In this document: piece after piece, positions 1 through 8,502 of the stretch | Layout: every line of letters begins with the position of its first letter | How positions within the stretch are numbered: the stretch's first letter is position 1 | NCBI GenBank assembly: GCA_043797735.1 | Contig: JAZDPH010000077.1 | Span: forward strand, 1-26,261 | Origin: BS750m-G77 sp043797735 | Lineage (GTDB): Bacteria; Omnitrophota; Gorgyraeia; Gygaellales; Profunditerraquicolaceae | DNA length: 26,261 nt | Direction: 5' to 3' | The notes under the pieces: model-generated | Databases searched by the model: none | The model's input: only the letters and a program-made list of their open reading frames with translations | Told to the model about the DNA's origin: nothing | Program-made: the position numbers and the translations under genes

Positions 1-530
1 GTGGAATCGGCAATCTGCTGCAACTCCTTTAATACAAACTTAGGGATTACAATCTTGCCCCCTAAAAACTTTGTCTTAAAGATATCTATAACTCTTCCGT
101 CGATAATGACGCTGGTGTCAATGACAACCACGTCCTGGCCCTGGTCCTGCCGGCGCAGGCGCACATAAGGAATGATGATATTAAACTCATCTTTCCCGCG
201 CAGCGCCATCACCATCCCCAGGTAACAAAAAATCAATGTCAGGGTCACCCGTATGGTTGACAAGGTCCCGGGTTCAATAGGCGTAAGGCTAAAGGCATCG
301 CCCACCAGCTTTGCCATAATTAAGCCCAGGATCAGGCCAAATACCGTGCTGGAGAGCCCGGTAACAGATACTTTACGCAAACCCGCCTCCAGAAATATCA
401 TCAAGGTCGCCGCCGCCGCCCCCAATAGGGCCCCGGCAATCCCTGCGACTATGCCCTGCATGGCAAGGGACTGATAACCGATAATCATACTTCCGGTAAT
501 GAATAATATACGCACTAATAATAGATTCAT
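1..530 (-). CDS. yacL: YacL-like PIN/TRAM-family membrane protein, 3' end cut by window
   Basis: This gene begins at 530 and runs off the left edge, so only the first 176 or so residues are visible. The start is supported by AAGGAGC seven bases upstream. The N-terminal 120 residues are hydrophobic and glycine/alanine rich, with about four membrane segments, as in YacL. A short linker with an IIPYVRLRRQ stretch leads to the start of a PIN nuclease-type domain: VVVIDTSVIIDGRVIDI carries the first conserved acidic residues, and VIPKFVLKELQQIADS follows. In the known family the PIN domain is followed by a C-terminal TRAM RNA-binding domain, which would lie outside the window. In Bacillus yacL lies just downstream of radA and disA. 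Here it follows radA, with disA absent. Its cellular role in the family is poorly defined; RNA binding or cleavage is inferred from the domains. Confidence 0.88.
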   Translation of the reverse strand, partial: MNLLLVRILFITGSMIIGYQSLAMQGIVAGIAGALLGAAAATLMIFLEAGLRKVSVTGLSSTVFGLILGLIMAKLVGDAFSLTPIEPGTLSTIRVTLTLIFCYLGMVMALRGKDEFNIIIPYVRLRRQDQGQDVVVIDTSVIIDGRVIDIFKTKFLGGKIVIPKFVLKELQQIADS

Positions 531-562
531 CTAATTGCTCCTTTTCTTATAATATGGTATTA

Positions 563-674
563 ATTCCCAATCACCAAATCCCAATGACGAATGAATTTCC
601 AAATCCCAATACCCAATTTGGGAATTGAAACATTGGGATTTTATTTGACATTGGGATTTGGACATTGGTTCATT
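563..674. repeat. CCCAAT/ATTGGG palindromic array between radA and yacL
   Basis: The gap between radA and yacL is filled by short words built on CCCAAT on the left half and their complements ATTGGG on the right half. The centre is the palindrome CCCAATTTGGG at 612-622. The whole unit can fold into an imperfect hairpin. No gene is credible here. It could be a transcription-attenuating hairpin or an immobile relic of a palindromic element. Confidence 0.7.
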
Positions 675-683
675 TTTATATCG

Positions 684-2063
684 TTATTTATTCCTCAACA
701 CTATATCCAGCGCCTCTTTTAACGTCGAGACGGGAATCAACTCTATTGTTTTCTTTTCAAATTTCAGGTTCTTATGGTTGTTTCTCGGCAGTATGCAGCG
801 CTTAAACCCCAGTTTCTCGGCCTCTCTTATACGAAGCCCGGCCTGCGAGATGCTCCGTATCTCTCCGGCAAGCCCGATCTCGCCTAAGACAATCGCTTCA
901 GACATAACCGGCTGATCCAGGAAGCCCGAGGCAATTGCCGCAGCCACCCCCAAATCCGCTGCCGGGTCCTCTATCTTTATTCCTCCGGCGACGTTAACAA
1001 AAATATCCTCCGCCTCAAGATGCAGGCCCATCCGTTTCTCCAGCACCGCGATCAAAAGATTAAGCCGGTTGAAATCAAACCCCTGCGCCCTGCGCCGGGC
1101 ATAACCGAAAGCGGATTTACTTACCAGCGACTGTATCTCAACTAAAAGCGGCCGTGAACCCTCTAATATTGAGACAACCACTGACCCCGAAACATCCCTG
1201 GGCCTTTCCGATAAAAACAATTCAGAGGGGTTTTTTACCTCTGCCAGCCCCGCGGAAGTCATCTCAAACACCCCGATTTCATTGGTGGAGCCGAAGCGGT
1301 TCTTTACCGCGCGCAGGATCCTATAAGCCGAAAACCGGTCACCCTCAAAATAGAGCACTGTATCAACGATATGCTCCAACACGCGCGGCCCGGCAATCGC
1401 CCCCTCCTTGGTCACATGGCCGATAATAAAAATAGAGGTGCCGCCGGCCTTGGCCAGCTGAGTGAGCATTCCGGCGCATTCCCTGACTTGGCTGACGCTG
1501 CCAGGAGAGGAACTAACCGTTGGATCAAAGATAACCTGTATGGAATCTATTACCACTACCTTGGGTTTAAGCTTTTTTATGTATTCGCCAATCAAAGATA
1601 AGTCGGTCTGGCTGACTATGTATAAATTATCGTGCTCTTGTTTGCCCCCGAGGCGCTCGGCCCTTATTTTTGTCTGCGTTACCGACTCTTCCCCGCTAAT
1701 ATAGAGAACACAAACTCCCTGCCCTGCCAATTGATTGGAGATCTGCAGCGATAAGGTAGATTTGCCTACCCCGGGGTCTCCGCCGATTAAGATAACCGAA
1801 CCCTCCACTATCCCGCCGCCTAATACCCGGTCTGCCTCCTCTATGCCGCTCTTAAAACGATTGCCTTCTCCGGAGGCCACATCCTTTAACAATACCGGCT
1901 CATCCCTGTATAAGGAAACCCGCCCCCGGGAGGCTCCTGCCGCCGGGGCAAGGTAATCCTCTTCGGCAAATGAGTTCCAGTTGCCGCAGTCAGGGCACCT
2001 GCCCAGCCACTTGGGCGACTGATACCCGCAAGTCCCGCAACTAAAAACCGTCTTTGTCTTCAT
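684..2063 (-). CDS. radA: DNA repair protein RadA (branch-migration ATPase)
   Basis: RadA/Sms is a RecA-like ATPase that drives branch migration of recombination intermediates in the cytoplasm. The 459-residue length is normal for the family. In order: an N-terminal four-cysteine zinc finger (C9, C12, C23, C26), a Walker A motif GGDPGVGKST at residues 94-103, a Walker B segment VVVIDSIQVI near 169-178, the RadA signature KNRFG at 254-258, and a C-terminal Lon-protease-like domain from about residue 290. The ATG overlaps the stop of mlaD by four bases (ATGA), so the two genes are probably translationally coupled. Neighbours clpC and yacL match the Firmicutes radA locus. Nothing looks damaged. 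Confidence 0.97.
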   Translation of the reverse strand: MKTKTVFSCGTCGYQSPKWLGRCPDCGNWNSFAEEDYLAPAAGASRGRVSLYRDEPVLLKDVASGEGNRFKSGIEEADRVLGGGIVEGSVILIGGDPGVGKSTLSLQISNQLAGQGVCVLYISGEESVTQTKIRAERLGGKQEHDNLYIVSQTDLSLIGEYIKKLKPKVVVIDSIQVIFDPTVSSSPGSVSQVRECAGMLTQLAKAGGTSIFIIGHVTKEGAIAGPRVLEHIVDTVLYFEGDRFSAYRILRAVKNRFGSTNEIGVFEMTSAGLAEVKNPSELFLSERPRDVSGSVVVSILEGSRPLLVEIQSLVSKSAFGYARRRAQGFDFNRLNLLIAVLEKRMGLHLEAEDIFVNVAGGIKIEDPAADLGVAAAIASGFLDQPVMSEAIVLGEIGLAGEIRSISQAGLRIREAEKLGFKRCILPRNNHKNLKFEKKTIELIPVSTLKEALDIVLRNK

Positions 2064-2740
2064 TTCTTATCTTCGTTTTTATTTTCGGCGGCTGCGGCGG
2101 CCGGTTTCTCTGCCGCTTGAGGCGGCAGCTGCCTCTCTTCCCCTTTCCAAAGCAATTTCCAGGGGTTATACCTTAAATCAGTCACCAAAGCCTCCAACTG
2201 GTCGTAGACGGTGTCGTTATAAAGAAGCTTGCCGAGAGTCCCCTCTTGATTCTTTATCTTGATGATGCATTCGTCAATGTTGCGGATGATCCTCTTGGCC
2301 AGTTCTGTTATCTGATTCATCGGGACCGGATCCTGTCCGAGCAATTCTTCATTTGGCCCCAGGGTCTTATTGTAATCTTTACCCGGCATAATCTCTATAT
2401 ACTTTTCACCCAATAACCCCAGGGTATTCACCCAGATGGTTGAGTCCAGCGGGATCCTGACTTCGCGCTTAACCCAGCAGTCCACGATAACCTTGGTCTT
2501 ATCCTCCTGCGGGACAAAAACAAAATGGATATCTTTGACCTCGCCCACATCCATTCCGGCAAACCTGACCGGGGCGCCGATCTTGACGCCGTTTATGAAG
2601 CCAAAACTGAAATTGACCCGGTAGCCGGAGGTCCAGGTCTTAAACCCTCCCAGCGACAAGATAAATACGGCCAGAATAATAAGGCCGATAAAAACAAAAA
2701 CACCCACCTTTAATTCCAGCTTTGTCTTTCCGAATATCAT
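2060..2740 (-). CDS. mlaD: MlaD-type MCE-domain lipid-transport substrate-binding protein
   Basis: MlaD is the membrane-anchored ring protein of the ABC system that moves phospholipids between the inner and outer membranes of diderm bacteria. The sequence shows one N-terminal membrane segment (about residues 11-32), then an MCE domain (about 36-115) with the typical motif FSFGFINGVKIGAPVRFAGM and the strand LLGEKYIEIMPG. A helical extension follows, and then a low-complexity tail rich in Ala, Pro, Glu and Lys. At 226 residues it is longer than E. coli MlaD because of that tail. GGAGG lies eight bases before the ATG. It is separated from mlaF by a 150-bp repeat but shares the operon order mlaE-mlaF-mlaD. 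No MlaA, MlaB or MlaC homologue is in the window. Confidence 0.9.
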   Translation of the reverse strand: MIFGKTKLELKVGVFVFIGLIILAVFILSLGGFKTWTSGYRVNFSFGFINGVKIGAPVRFAGMDVGEVKDIHFVFVPQEDKTKVIVDCWVKREVRIPLDSTIWVNTLGLLGEKYIEIMPGKDYNKTLGPNEELLGQDPVPMNQITELAKRIIRNIDECIIKIKNQEGTLGKLLYNDTVYDQLEALVTDLRYNPWKLLWKGEERQLPPQAAEKPAAAAAENKNEDKK

Positions 2741-2751
2741 ATTTATCCTCC

Positions 2752-2885
2752 AAATTGCGGATATCCGGATACCCGGGTATCCGGTAGTGGTTATCGGGAT
2801 ATCTGGGTATCCGGTGTAAGAATTTCTGGATATCCTGATACACTGATATCCACATCCGGATAACCGGATGACCTGATGCCCGCTT
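2752..2885. repeat. GGATATCCGG dyad array between mlaF and mlaD
   Basis: The spacer holds about eight variants of the self-complementary words GGATATCC, GGGTATCCGG and GGGATATCTGG, arranged so that many base-pairing registers are possible. One minus-strand reading frame through it spells repeated YPD/IPGYPDIR-type peptides, but this is a by-product of the repeat, not a gene. It interrupts an operon that is otherwise tightly coupled. Confidence 0.75.
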
Positions 2886-2891
2886 TTAACT

Positions 2892-3653
2892 TTATTTCAG
2901 GTGTTCCACCGTCTCTGTTATCGGGCCTTTAGCCAGCCCGTTAATAAACTGATGCACTACGGGGTGATCCGTCTTCTGGATTTCTTCAGGCGTCCCCTCG
3001 GCGATAATCTTGCCCTGATAGAGCATGGCGATCTTATCAGCCACTTTATAGGCGCTGGTCATATCATGCGTGACCACGATTGAGGTAACCTTTAGCTTAT
3101 CGTGCAGGCCAACGATCAGGTCGTTTATGCTGTCGGCGGTAATAGGGTCGACGCCGGTGGTCGGCTCATCATACAATATAATCTCCGGCCTGATGCAGAG
3201 CGCCCGCGCCAGAGAGACGCGCTTCTTCATCCCCCCGCTTAACTCCGCAGGCATAAGGTTGCCGATGCCGCTTAGCCCCACCATACACAACGAGTCCTCA
3301 ATGCGCCTGAGCAGGTCTTTATGAGCTAAATGCTCATGCTCAATAAGGCCGAAGCCCACGTTTTCACCGACGGTCATAGAGTCAAAAAGCGCTCCCCCCT
3401 GAAAAACCATCCCCATTTTTAAGCGCAGGGCATTTAAATCATAATCGTTTAATTTATTTACCTCTTCCTCTTTGACAAAGACCTGGCCGTTATCCGGCTT
3501 TAATATGCCGACGATATGCTTAAGTAATACGCTCTTGCCGCAGCCAGAACGGCCGATAATCACACAGGTGATGCCCTTTTCAACCGCAAGATTAAGCCCG
3601 TTTAAAACTTTATGGCCGCCGAGGGCCTTAGAGATATTTTTAATCTCGATCAT
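2892..3653 (-). CDS. mlaF: MlaF-type ABC transporter ATP-binding protein
   Basis: This is the cytoplasmic ATPase that powers Mla phospholipid transport. The 253-residue protein has Walker A GRSGCGKS at 34-41, a Q-loop in MGMVFQGGALFDSMTV, the ABC signature LSGGMKKR at 138-145, Walker B with EIILYDEPTTGVDP at 157-170, and the switch histidine in VVTHDM. The GGALFDSMTV and MKKR forms are typical of the MlaF/TTG2A group rather than of general ABC importers. Its ATG overlaps the mlaE stop by four bases. Downstream comes the GGATATCCGG array and then mlaD. Confidence 0.95.
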   Translation of the reverse strand: MIEIKNISKALGGHKVLNGLNLAVEKGITCVIIGRSGCGKSVLLKHIVGILKPDNGQVFVKEEEVNKLNDYDLNALRLKMGMVFQGGALFDSMTVGENVGFGLIEHEHLAHKDLLRRIEDSLCMVGLSGIGNLMPAELSGGMKKRVSLARALCIRPEIILYDEPTTGVDPITADSINDLIVGLHDKLKVTSIVVTHDMTSAYKVADKIAMLYQGKIIAEGTPEEIQKTDHPVVHQFINGLAKGPITETVEHLK

Positions 3654-4441
3654 GGAAATATAAAATAAAATAAAGCGGTAAAGAAGCAGTCCGCGACAAT
3701 GATAAGTATAAACGATTTAACTACCGACTGCATCGTTGCCCTTCCTACGCCCTCTGCCCCACCCTGCACATTAAACCCCTCATAACAGCTTACTACGGCG
3801 ATAATCATCCCGAAGAATATAGTCTTAAAAGTACCGGTAAACAGATCCTTATAGAGCAGGGCCTCGCGGGTAACATTAATATACAGCTCCGAAGAAATCC
3901 CCAATTTAAATACACAAATAAGGTAACTTCCGAAGATGCCCACAATGTCGGCATACAAGGTCAAGAGAGGTAAAACTATGCATAATGCCAATAAGCGCGG
4001 GCTAACCAGGTATTTAATGGGGTTAGTGGCAAAGGTCTCCAGCGCGTCTATCTGCTCGGTTACCTGCATCGTGCCTATCTCGGCGGTAATGGAAGCGCCC
4101 ACCCTCCCTGCTACTACCAGCGCGGTAATCACCGGCCCCAACTCCCGCACCAAAGAAAGCGCCACCAGGCTTGCGATATAAAGCTCCGAGCCGATGCGCT
4201 GCATAAAATACGCCGTCTGCAGGGCAAATATAAAACCGATAAACAGCGCCACCAGTGATACTATCGGCAGGCTGTCGTATCCGGCCTTCTTTATCTGTTC
4301 AATGATGCGATCCTTGCGAAACGGCGGCACAAAGAGCAGATAAAAACCCCTGAAGGTCAGGGTAGTCATCCCCCCGAAAAAATAGAGGAAAGTCATTACC
4401 TTATGGCCGAAATTAACAAAAAATCTCTCTGGCGAAATCAT
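3650..4441 (-). CDS. mlaE: MlaE-type ABC transporter permease
   Basis: MlaE is the inner-membrane permease (DUF140 family) of the phospholipid transporter. The 263-residue length matches the family (E. coli about 260). It has an N-terminal amphipathic or membrane helix and about five further membrane segments. The family core LVRELGPVITALVVAGRVGASITAEIGTM and the EQIDALETFATNP loop are clear, and the C-terminal part contains the conserved GGAEGVGRATMQSVV. Its ATG overlaps the clpC stop by four bases and its own stop overlaps mlaF by four, which ties lipid transport translationally to the Clp chaperone gene upstream. Confidence 0.95.
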   Translation of the reverse strand: MISPERFFVNFGHKVMTFLYFFGGMTTLTFRGFYLLFVPPFRKDRIIEQIKKAGYDSLPIVSLVALFIGFIFALQTAYFMQRIGSELYIASLVALSLVRELGPVITALVVAGRVGASITAEIGTMQVTEQIDALETFATNPIKYLVSPRLLALCIVLPLLTLYADIVGIFGSYLICVFKLGISSELYINVTREALLYKDLFTGTFKTIFFGMIIAVVSCYEGFNVQGGAEGVGRATMQSVVKSFILIIVADCFFTALFYFIFP

Positions 4442-6858
4442 CCGAAAACCAACTCCTGATTTTTACGCAGCACTTTTATATGGGAACCCTCTTTGAATCT
4501 CTTGGAGATTATCTCCGAGGCCAGCGGGTCCTCCACAAACCTTTGAATCGTCCGCTTTAGCGGCCGGGCGCCGAAGACCGGGTCAAACCCCTTCTCAATC
4601 AGAAACCCCTTGGCCTCCTCTGTCACCTCAAGGGTTATACGCTGCTCCTTCAGGCGCTCTATGACGTAGCCGATTTCAATATCGATAATCTTCTCTAAAT
4701 CTTCCTTGACCAACTGCCGGAAAACGATAATATCATCTATGCGGTTTAAAAACTCAGGCTTGAAGGTGCGCTTTACCTCGTCAAGCAATTTGTCCTTCAT
4801 CTCCTGGTAGCTAACGTCCTCCTTCTGCGCCTTAAAGCCAAGGGAGCCGCTCTTGCGCAATAACTCCGCGCCGACGTTAGAGGTCATAATAATAATCGTA
4901 TTCCTGAAATCCACCTTCCGGCTGAAGCTGTCGGTAAGGCGGCCCTCTTCAAATACCTGCAGGAGAATATTAAAAACATCAGGGTGCGCTTTCTCTATTT
5001 CATCCAAAAGGATAACCGAATAAGGCCTGCGCCTGACCTTCTCGGTCAACTGCCCCCCCTCTTCGTATCCTACGTATCCGGGCGGAGCCCCAATCAGGCG
5101 GGAGACGTTAAATTTCTCCATATACTCGGACATATCCAGCTGTAAAAGCGCGTCTTCGTCGCCGAACATAAACTCCGCCAGCGCCCGGGCCAATAAGCTT
5201 TTCCCCACGCCCGTCGGCCCCAGGAAGATAAAAGAACCGATTGGCCTTTTGGGGTCTTTAATCCCCGCGCGCGAACGCCTCACCGCATGCGCGATCGCGG
5301 CTATCGCTTCCTCCTGGCCAACTACCCGTTTATGCAGTTCCTCTTCAATCTTAAGCAGTTTTTCCCCCTCTTTTTCCTCCAGCCTGAAGATAGGTATTCC
5401 TGTCCATTGCGAAACTATCTTTGCAATGTCCTCCTCGCTAATCTTAGGGCGCATCTTGTCTTTAGTCTCCTGCCACTGCTGGTTTAACTTCTCCAGCTCC
5501 TGGCGGGCAGCGCGCTCCTGGTCCCTTAGGCTTGCCGCCTTTTCAAAGCCCTGAGTCTTGATATAATCCTCTTTTTCCTTACGCAGCGCCTCCACCTGTT
5601 CTTCGGATTTTTTTATATCAGGGGGGATAACTAAAACATTAAGGCGGGCGCGCGAGCCGGTCTCATCAATCAGGTCAATGGCCTTGTCCGGCAGGAACCT
5701 TCCGGTAATATAACGGTCGGATAACTTTGCCGCCGCCTCCAGCGCGTCATCGCCGAAGCTAACGCGGTGGTGCGCCTCATATTTTTCGCGCAGGCCTTTT
5801 AATATCTCCACCGTCTGTTCGACGTTCGGCGGCTCGACCATAATCGTCTGAAACCGCCGCTCAAGTGCGGCATCCTTCTCAATGTATTTACGGTATTCAT
5901 CCATAGTGGTCGCGCCTATGCACTGCATCTCCCCGCGCGAAAGCGCGGGCTTCATGATATTGGAGGCGTCAATCGCCCCCTCGGCAGCCCCTGCCCCCAC
6001 CAGGATATGCAGTTCGTCGATAAAAATAATTACGTCTTTGGAGCGTTTTATCTCCTCCATTACCGCCTTTATCCTCTCCTCAAATTGGCCGCGGTATTTG
6101 GTCCCTGCCACCATTAATGCCAAATCCAGCACGATGATGCGCTTGCCCCTTAAAACCTCAGCAACATTGCCCGCCACAATTAACTGCGCGAGCCCTTCGA
6201 CTATGGCGGTCTTGCCCACCCCTGCCTCGCCCAAAAGAACCGGGTTATTCTTGGTGCGCCTGCTTAATATCTGAACAACCCTTTCAATCTCGGTGTGCCG
6301 GTCGACTACCGGGTCAAGTTTATCTTCTTTTGCCAGGGCGGTGAGGTCGCGGCCAAAGGCATCCAGCGCCGGGGTCTTGCTCTTTGATTGCTGGGCTCCG
6401 GGTTGGTTAAGATTCGGCAGCACTGATCCCAGAATCTCCATCACTTCATTCCTGACCCGGTTTAAATCCAGCCCCAGGTTCAACAAGACCTGGGAGGCTA
6501 TGCCTTCGCCCTCCCGGATCAGGCCTAATAAAAGATGCTCTGTTCCGATATAATTATGGCCCAGGGAACGCGCCTCCTCCGCTGCCAGCTCCAACACCTT
6601 TTTCGCCCGCGGGGTAAAAGGTATATCGCCGATAATCTGGGTGGTCGGGCCGGGCTGGACTAATTTCTCAATCTCCAGGCGGATATTCTCAAGAGAAATC
6701 CCCATCTTCTGTAATACCGTCGCGGCAACCCCCTCGCCTTCGCGCACAAGGCCTAAAAGTATATGCTCGGTGCCGATATAATCATGGTTAAAACGCCTGG
6801 CCTCTTCTTTAGCCAGAATAATTACCTTCCTTGCCCTTTCAGTAAACCTGTTGAACAT
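4438..6858 (-). CDS. clpC: ClpC AAA+ unfoldase of the Clp protease
   Basis: ClpC unfolds proteins, including arginine-phosphorylated ones in Bacillus, and feeds them to ClpP. The 806-residue protein has two N-terminal Clp repeats (YIGTEHILLGL near 28-37 and YIGTEHLLLGL near 103-113), a first AAA domain with Walker A GEAGVGKT at 210-217 and Walker B DE at 281-282, and a middle coiled coil with a UVR motif (about 428-455). A second AAA domain follows, with Walker A GPTGVGKS at 547-554 and Walker B DE at 619-620, then the C-terminal D2 domain with FGARPLKR. The middle domain and UVR motif identify ClpC rather than ClpA or ClpB. GGAGG precedes the ATG. It follows mcsB by 22 bases. No clpP is in the window. 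Confidence 0.97.
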   Translation of the reverse strand: MFNRFTERARKVIILAKEEARRFNHDYIGTEHILLGLVREGEGVAATVLQKMGISLENIRLEIEKLVQPGPTTQIIGDIPFTPRAKKVLELAAEEARSLGHNYIGTEHLLLGLIREGEGIASQVLLNLGLDLNRVRNEVMEILGSVLPNLNQPGAQQSKSKTPALDAFGRDLTALAKEDKLDPVVDRHTEIERVVQILSRRTKNNPVLLGEAGVGKTAIVEGLAQLIVAGNVAEVLRGKRIIVLDLALMVAGTKYRGQFEERIKAVMEEIKRSKDVIIFIDELHILVGAGAAEGAIDASNIMKPALSRGEMQCIGATTMDEYRKYIEKDAALERRFQTIMVEPPNVEQTVEILKGLREKYEAHHRVSFGDDALEAAAKLSDRYITGRFLPDKAIDLIDETGSRARLNVLVIPPDIKKSEEQVEALRKEKEDYIKTQGFEKAASLRDQERAARQELEKLNQQWQETKDKMRPKISEEDIAKIVSQWTGIPIFRLEEKEGEKLLKIEEELHKRVVGQEEAIAAIAHAVRRSRAGIKDPKRPIGSFIFLGPTGVGKSLLARALAEFMFGDEDALLQLDMSEYMEKFNVSRLIGAPPGYVGYEEGGQLTEKVRRRPYSVILLDEIEKAHPDVFNILLQVFEEGRLTDSFSRKVDFRNTIIIMTSNVGAELLRKSGSLGFKAQKEDVSYQEMKDKLLDEVKRTFKPEFLNRIDDIIVFRQLVKEDLEKIIDIEIGYVIERLKEQRITLEVTEEAKGFLIEKGFDPVFGARPLKRTIQRFVEDPLASEIISKRFKEGSHIKVLRKNQELVFG

Positions 6859-6880
6859 TTTTTCTATCCTCCGGTTAATA

Positions 6881-7930
6881 TTATATATTCAATTTACTTC
6901 TTACAATATCCGCGCGCTTAACGTCCCTCTCCTGCGAGGAGAGCCTTTTGCCCTCTAATTTCTGCAGGTGCGCCGGCTGAGTAATAATAAAAAGTTCGTT
7001 TATCCGGCTGCGCTGGATATTTTTAATCATCCCCAGGTCGTAACCCAGCCTGACCATTGATAATAACTCTATCGTCTCCTGGCTTGAGATAATATGCGCG
7101 TTCTTTAATATGCCCAGCGAACGGTTAACCCTGTCTTCCAGGAGGGCCTTGTTTTTAGAAAGCATCGTTTCTCTGGCCTGGTTTTCCTGGTCGATGACCT
7201 GCCTGATTAACCCGTTTATATTCGCGACTATATCGTCCTCGGAAAGCCCCAGGGAAACCTGGTTTGAGAGCTGGAAAAAGTTGCCCATTGCCTGCGTGCC
7301 TTCCCCGTAGAGCCCGCGGGTAGTAAAGCTCAACTTGGCAGCCGCAGCCAATACGCGGTCTATTGCCCGCGTCATCACCAGCGCCGGCAGATGCAGCATC
7401 ACCGAGCCGCGCATCCCCGTGCCGGTATTAGTGGGGCAGGCGGTCAGATACCCCCAGTCAGGCAAAAAGGCATAGTTGAGCTCCTTTGCCAGGCAGTCGT
7501 CTATCTTGTTAATAATGCCCCAGGCCTCAAAGAGATTGAAGCCCGACTGCATAACCTGCATCCTCAAGTGATCCTCTTCATTCACCATTATAGAGACAAT
7601 TTCTTCCTGGTCAACTACCACCGCCTTGTGATTTGGCTTCTGGGTATGCTCGTAAGACATCAGGTGCCTCTCTACCAAAAACTGCTTGTCTATATTATCA
7701 AGTTCACTCAAGCCAAAGACAGTTGAACCTTTAAGGAAACTAGCCTTCTCCATTGCTTTGACGGCTACAGCCAGGGTTTTTTCGCCCTGGCTCTTATCCG
7801 CCCAATGCGGAAAAGGAATTTTTTCCAGATTCCTGGCTAAACGTATACGGCTGGAGATAACGATATTGGAATTCGGGCCGGTATCTTTAAGCCACTGGCT
7901 CTGATGGTTTAAAAGGTCGTTTAACTGCAT
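6881..7930 (-). CDS. mcsB: McsB protein arginine kinase
   Basis: McsB phosphorylates arginines on damaged or regulatory proteins and marks them for ClpC. It shares the phosphagen-kinase fold. At 349 residues it is of normal length. Visible motifs are VISSRIRLARN (24-34), the CPTNTGTGMR nucleotide/guanidino loop beginning at C165, and the YGEGTQAMGNFFQLSNQ segment (208-224). The C-terminal RDVKRA at 335-340 matches the RDxxRA phospho-arginine-sensing motif described for Bacillus McsB. GGAAAG-type ribosome binding sequence and the ATG lie in an 18-base stretch that is duplicated 55 bases upstream inside mcsA. Occurrence beside Mla and Lol genes implies arginine phosphorylation in a diderm cell. 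Confidence 0.95.
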   Translation of the reverse strand: MQLNDLLNHQSQWLKDTGPNSNIVISSRIRLARNLEKIPFPHWADKSQGEKTLAVAVKAMEKASFLKGSTVFGLSELDNIDKQFLVERHLMSYEHTQKPNHKAVVVDQEEIVSIMVNEEDHLRMQVMQSGFNLFEAWGIINKIDDCLAKELNYAFLPDWGYLTACPTNTGTGMRGSVMLHLPALVMTRAIDRVLAAAAKLSFTTRGLYGEGTQAMGNFFQLSNQVSLGLSEDDIVANINGLIRQVIDQENQARETMLSKNKALLEDRVNRSLGILKNAHIISSQETIELLSMVRLGYDLGMIKNIQRSRINELFIITQPAHLQKLEGKRLSSQERDVKRADIVRSKLNI

Positions 7931-8000
7931 CCCGCTCTTCCTTTCATATTATAACCCCGCTCTCATTAGGAAGGGCGGGATTCATCCCGCTCTTCCTTTC
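7928..8000. repeat. 18-bp direct repeat carrying the mcsB ribosome site and start
   Basis: The 18 bases at 7928-7945 (minus strand: purine-rich ribosome site, then ATG of mcsB) recur exactly at 7983-8000 inside the last codons of mcsA. The offset is 55 bp. In the upstream copy the ATG is read as Met165 of McsA. Next to it lies a perfect 7-bp inverted repeat, GCGGGAT/ATCCCGC, at 7975-7990. Confidence 0.9.
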
Positions 8001-8477
8001 TAACTCCCTTATTTTATCCCTGATTTTTGCCGCCTCCTCAAAGGCCTCGGTATCAATGGCGGTCTTTAGCCTGTTACGCAGTTCCTGCATATCCATCTTT
8101 TCCTTAAGGGCCCCGCTGAGATTAGCCGGCGATTTTCCGTGGTGCTGGCTTGCGCCGTGAATCCTTTTTAATAAAGGCGCTAAGTATTTCCTGAAACTGC
8201 TGTAACAGTCCCCGCAGCCCAGGCGGCCGATTTTGCGGAAATCCGCGTAAGTAAGGCCGCAGTTTGAGCACTTGACGCTAATGACCCCGGCTTCTTTCTG
8301 CGGTTTTGAAAATTCCGCCATACCGGCTAAAAGGTCGCTCAAACCAAACTGAGACTCCATCTGCGCACTCTTCTCCTGCGCGCACTCTTCGCAAAGATGC
8401 AGTTCGGTCATCTGGTTATCGATAATCTCCGTCAGGTGTACTGTCGCCGGATTCTTATGACAGATATCGCAGAGCAT
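7944..8477 (-). CDS. mcsA: McsA zinc-finger activator of McsB
   Basis: McsA binds zinc and activates the arginine kinase McsB. The 177-residue protein opens with a CxxC pair (C3, C6) followed by a second CxxC (C29, C32), then a second four-cysteine zinc site in VKCSNCGLTYADFRKIGRLGCGDCY. A C-terminal UVR motif, ELRNRLKTAIDTEAFEEAAKIRDKIRELE, is of the kind shared with ClpC and UvrB. TAGGAGGTAAT directly before the ATG is a strong ribosome site. The gene leads the cluster. In Bacillus ctsR would precede it; here a long palindromic repeat precedes it instead. The last 13 residues contain the duplicated mcsB start sequence and may be a recent addition. Confidence 0.95.
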   Translation of the reverse strand: MLCDICHKNPATVHLTEIIDNQMTELHLCEECAQEKSAQMESQFGLSDLLAGMAEFSKPQKEAGVISVKCSNCGLTYADFRKIGRLGCGDCYSSFRKYLAPLLKRIHGASQHHGKSPANLSGALKEKMDMQELRNRLKTAIDTEAFEEAAKIRDKIRELERKSGMNPALPNESGVII

Positions 8478-8502
8478 ATTACCTCCTATTAGAAATCCTT
8501 AT

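Noticed and set aside
658..915. Plus-strand frames opposite radA, mla, clpC and lysS
   Set aside because: They lack ribosome sites and recognisable domains and are opposite certain genes; they are antisense shadows.
2640..2855. A 71-residue minus-strand frame beginning in the GGATATCCGG array
   Set aside because: Its first 30 residues are repeat translation (YPD, IPGYPD), the rest is a shifted reading of mlaD, and it lacks a ribosome site.
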